Positions 13,050 through 15,161 of a DNA stretch of 15,161 nucleotides are shown piece after piece. The number at the start of each line of letters is the position of its first letter. Within the stretch, counting starts at the first letter, position 1. Under the pieces are notes generated by a model, which saw only the letters and a program-made list of their open reading frames with translations, ran no database searches and was not told the DNA's origin. Source of the DNA: an uncultured Oscillospiraceae bacterium (GTDB lineage: Bacteria; Bacillota; Clostridia; Oscillospirales; Oscillospiraceae). Position numbers and translations under genes: made by a program. The stretch spans positions 1 to 15,161 of the forward strand of contig CAJFPI010000066.1 of NCBI GenBank assembly GCA_904398675.1, in the 5' to 3' direction.

Positions 13050-15119
13050 ATGGATATTCGCAATATCTGCCTTTTAGGCCACGGCGGCACGGGAAAAACC
13101 TCTCTGGTGGAGAGTATGCTGTTTTTGACCGGTGTGACCGACCGCATGGGCAAAACCAGCGACGGCAACACCGTATGCGACTATGACGCGGAGGAAATCA
13201 AGCGTCAGATCTCCATTTCCATGGCCATGGCGCCTGTCACCTATCAGGGCGTGAAGATCAACGTTCTGGACACCCCGGGCAACTTCGACTTTGCCGGGGA
13301 GATGCAGTCGGCCCTGCGGGCTGCGGAGCTGGGCGTGCTGGTCTGCGCGTCCAAGGACGGGCTGAGCGTTGGCGCGGAGCGCTGCTGGAAGTATCTTAAG
13401 CAGCAGAAAAAGCCCTGCATGATCTACATTTCCAAGGAAGACGAGGAAAACGCCAACTTTACCACCACCCTGGAGGCGCTGCGCGGAAAGTTCGGCAACT
13501 CCCTGGCGCCGGTCGTTGTCCCCATCTGGGACGAGAACAAGCGCACCATCGGCATTATCGATGTGCTCAATAAAAAAGCCTACAAGGTCAGCGGCGACAA
13601 GAAGGCCAAGAGCGAGGAGATCCCCATTCCTGACGGGAAAATGGATGTGGTGGAGGAGTTCTACGGCCAGCTGATGGAGGCTGTGGCTGAGACCAGCGAG
13701 GAATATATGGAGAAGTACTTCTCCGGCGAGCCCTTCACCAAGGAGGAGATCCGCAACGGCCTGAAGATCGGCCTGCGGGATGGCTCTGTGGCTCCTGTCC
13801 TGTGCGGCAGCGCTTTCAACTGCCTGGGCACTGAGATGCTGCTCCAGACCATTGTGGAGCTGGCTCCCTCTCCCCTGGAGATGCCCCCGGAGGAGGCTGA
13901 GGACGAGAAGGGCGAGGCCGTGGAGGTTGCCCATGATCCCAGCGGCGCCACCGCAGCCATTGTCTTTAAGACCATCTCCGACCAGTACGGGAAGTATTCC
14001 CTGGTGAAGGTCGTCTCCGGCAAGATTACCGGCGACATGTCCCTCTATAACACCACCACCGGCAAGACGGAAAAGCTGGGCCGCCTGTACACCATCCGCG
14101 GCAAGAAAAACGAGGAGGTCAAGGAGATCGCCTGCGGCGACATCGGCGCCATCGCCAAGATGGACTATGTCCGCACCGGCGACACCCTGTGTGATCCCAA
14201 GAAAATCGTCAAGCTCCAGGCTGTGCAGTTTGCCGAGCCCTGCTACTCCCGCGCCATTGCCCCCAAGACCCGGGGCCAGGAGGAGAAGGTGGGCACCGGT
14301 CTCAACCGCCTCAACGAAGAGGATCCCACCTTTACTGTGGTGAACAACGGCGAGACCCACCAGACGGTGATCTCCGGCGCCGGCGACATCCAGATCGATG
14401 TGCTGGTCAGCAAGCTGAAGAGCCGGTTTGGCGTGGAGGCCGAGCTGGATACGCCCCGCGTGGCCTATCGTGAGAAGATCCGCAAGCAGGTCCGCAAGCA
14501 GGGCCGCCATAAGAAACAGACCGGCGGCAGCGGCCAGTTTGGCGACGTCCATATCGTTTTTGAGCCCCAGGATGAGAGCGAGGATATGATCTTCGCCGAG
14601 GAGGTGTTCGGCGGCAGCGTGCCCAAGAACTTCTTCCCCGCCGTGGAAAAGGGCCTGCGGGAGGCCTGCCAGCACGGCGTACTGGCAGGCTATCCGGTGG
14701 TGTATCTGAAGGCCACCCTGGTGGACGGCTCCTACCACCCGGTGGACTCCTCGGAAATCGCCTTCAAGACCGCCGCCCAGCTGGCCTACAAGGCCGCCCT
14801 GCCGGAGGCCTCCCCCGTGCTGCTGGAGCCCATCGGCGAGCTGCGGGTCCGCATCCCCGACACCTACATGGGCGATATCATCGGCGACCTGAACAAGCGC
14901 CGGGGCCGGGTCATGGGCATGACCCCCACCGGCGACGGCGACCAGGTGGTGGAGGCGGAGGTCCCCATGGCGGAGATGATGACCTACGCCATCGACCTGC
15001 GGAGCATGAGCCAGTCCCGGGGCTCCTTCACCTTCCACTTTGTCCGCTACGAGGAGTGCCCGCCCGCAGCCCAGGAGAAGGCCATTGCCGAGGCCAAAGC
15101 CCTGGCCGAAGCGGAGTAA
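13050..15119 (+). CDS. EF-G-like translational GTPase (EF-G2 type)
   Basis: The product has 689 residues and the five-domain order of elongation factor G. The GTPase domain has G1 GHGGTGKTS (10-18), a switch I segment RQISI (52-56) where EF-G has RGITI, G3 DTPGNFDF (74-81), a G4 segment SKED (128-131) in place of NKxD, and G5 CGSAF (252-256). Domain IV holds GGSGQFGDVHIVFEP (492-506) and the tip motif DGSYHPVDSSEIAFK (559-573), both close to EF-G; domain V holds GELRVRIPDTYMGDIIGDLN (596-615). The GHGGTGKT loop and altered switch I mark it as the EF-G paralogue class rather than the main FusA, which normally lies in the rpsL-rpsG-fusA-tuf operon; none of those genes is here. GGAAGGAG precedes the ATG by 7 bases. 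It is single, with its own promoter and terminator. Its ribosomal role is not certain. Confidence 0.88.
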   Translation: MDIRNICLLGHGGTGKTSLVESMLFLTGVTDRMGKTSDGNTVCDYDAEEIKRQISISMAMAPVTYQGVKINVLDTPGNFDFAGEMQSALRAAELGVLVCASKDGLSVGAERCWKYLKQQKKPCMIYISKEDEENANFTTTLEALRGKFGNSLAPVVVPIWDENKRTIGIIDVLNKKAYKVSGDKKAKSEEIPIPDGKMDVVEEFYGQLMEAVAETSEEYMEKYFSGEPFTKEEIRNGLKIGLRDGSVAPVLCGSAFNCLGTEMLLQTIVELAPSPLEMPPEEAEDEKGEAVEVAHDPSGATAAIVFKTISDQYGKYSLVKVVSGKITGDMSLYNTTTGKTEKLGRLYTIRGKKNEEVKEIACGDIGAIAKMDYVRTGDTLCDPKKIVKLQAVQFAEPCYSRAIAPKTRGQEEKVGTGLNRLNEEDPTFTVVNNGETHQTVISGAGDIQIDVLVSKLKSRFGVEAELDTPRVAYREKIRKQVRKQGRHKKQTGGSGQFGDVHIVFEPQDESEDMIFAEEVFGGSVPKNFFPAVEKGLREACQHGVLAGYPVVYLKATLVDGSYHPVDSSEIAFKTAAQLAYKAALPEASPVLLEPIGELRVRIPDTYMGDIIGDLNKRRGRVMGMTPTGDGDQVVEAEVPMAEMMTYAIDLRSMSQSRGSFTFHFVRYEECPPAAQEKAIAEAKALAEAE

Positions 15120-15130
15120 CAAGCCATCAG

Positions 15131-15158
15131 GAGCCCCCGGCCAGCCGGCCGGGGGCTC
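15131..15158 (+). terminator. Terminator of the EF-G-like gene
   Basis: A perfect 12-pair GC-rich stem GAGCCCCCGGCC/GGCCGGGGGCTC with loop AGCC, 11 bases after the stop codon. The T-run, if present, is cut by the window end. Confidence 0.75.
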
Positions 15159-15161
15159 TTC

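Noticed and set aside
13074..15122. 682-codon open frame on the - strand opposite the EF-G-like gene
   Set aside because: Antisense shadow of a strongly supported gene; no ribosome binding site or domain.

Overview
The window is a GC-rich bacterial chromosome segment whose gene set (type II pantothenate kinase, BtuR-type corrinoid adenosyltransferase, FtsH with a long tail, an EF-G-like GTPase) and AGGAG-type ribosome binding sites fit a Gram-positive anaerobe of the Clostridia, most likely an Oscillospiraceae-type gut bacterium. The taxonomic placement is inference. Coding positions are given with the starts I prefer, usually chosen by the ribosome binding site.

Layout. 1-324 has no gene. 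It holds three consecutive near-perfect hairpins and one copy of a dispersed repeat. 325-1113 (-) is a lipoprotein of unknown function. 1114-2474 is an accessory pocket: an eroded tyrosine-recombinase remnant, a strong promoter bracketed by a palindrome, a small AT-rich membrane-anchored protein and further hairpins, ending at the 3' end of tRNA-Pro(CGG) (2475-2550, -). 2683-3513 (-) is type II pantothenate kinase (coaW), divergent from a + strand operon of nicotinate phosphoribosyltransferase (pncB), a phospholipase D/cardiolipin-synthase homologue with damaged catalytic motifs, and corrinoid adenosyltransferase (cobO). The second repeat copy lies just after cobO, followed by a two-way terminator shared with ftsH (-). 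Divergent from ftsH, the + strand carries rlmB and, 12 bases later, a 743-residue membrane protein that looks like a P1B-type ATPase that has lost its catalytic motifs. A terminator separates this from an EF-G-like GTPase gene with its own promoter; its terminator ends the window.

How the genes relate. coaW, pncB and cobO serve three cofactors (CoA, NAD, adenosylcobalamin) and are driven from one divergent promoter region plus an operon. ftsH (membrane protein quality control), rlmB (23S rRNA methylation) and the EF-G-like gene are housekeeping-type. The most notable items are the inactive-looking P-type ATPase homologue with a long disordered N-terminus, the PLD homologue lacking both catalytic lysines, the paired repeat placed immediately after stop codons and before terminators, and the fossil of an integrative element beside tRNA-Pro.
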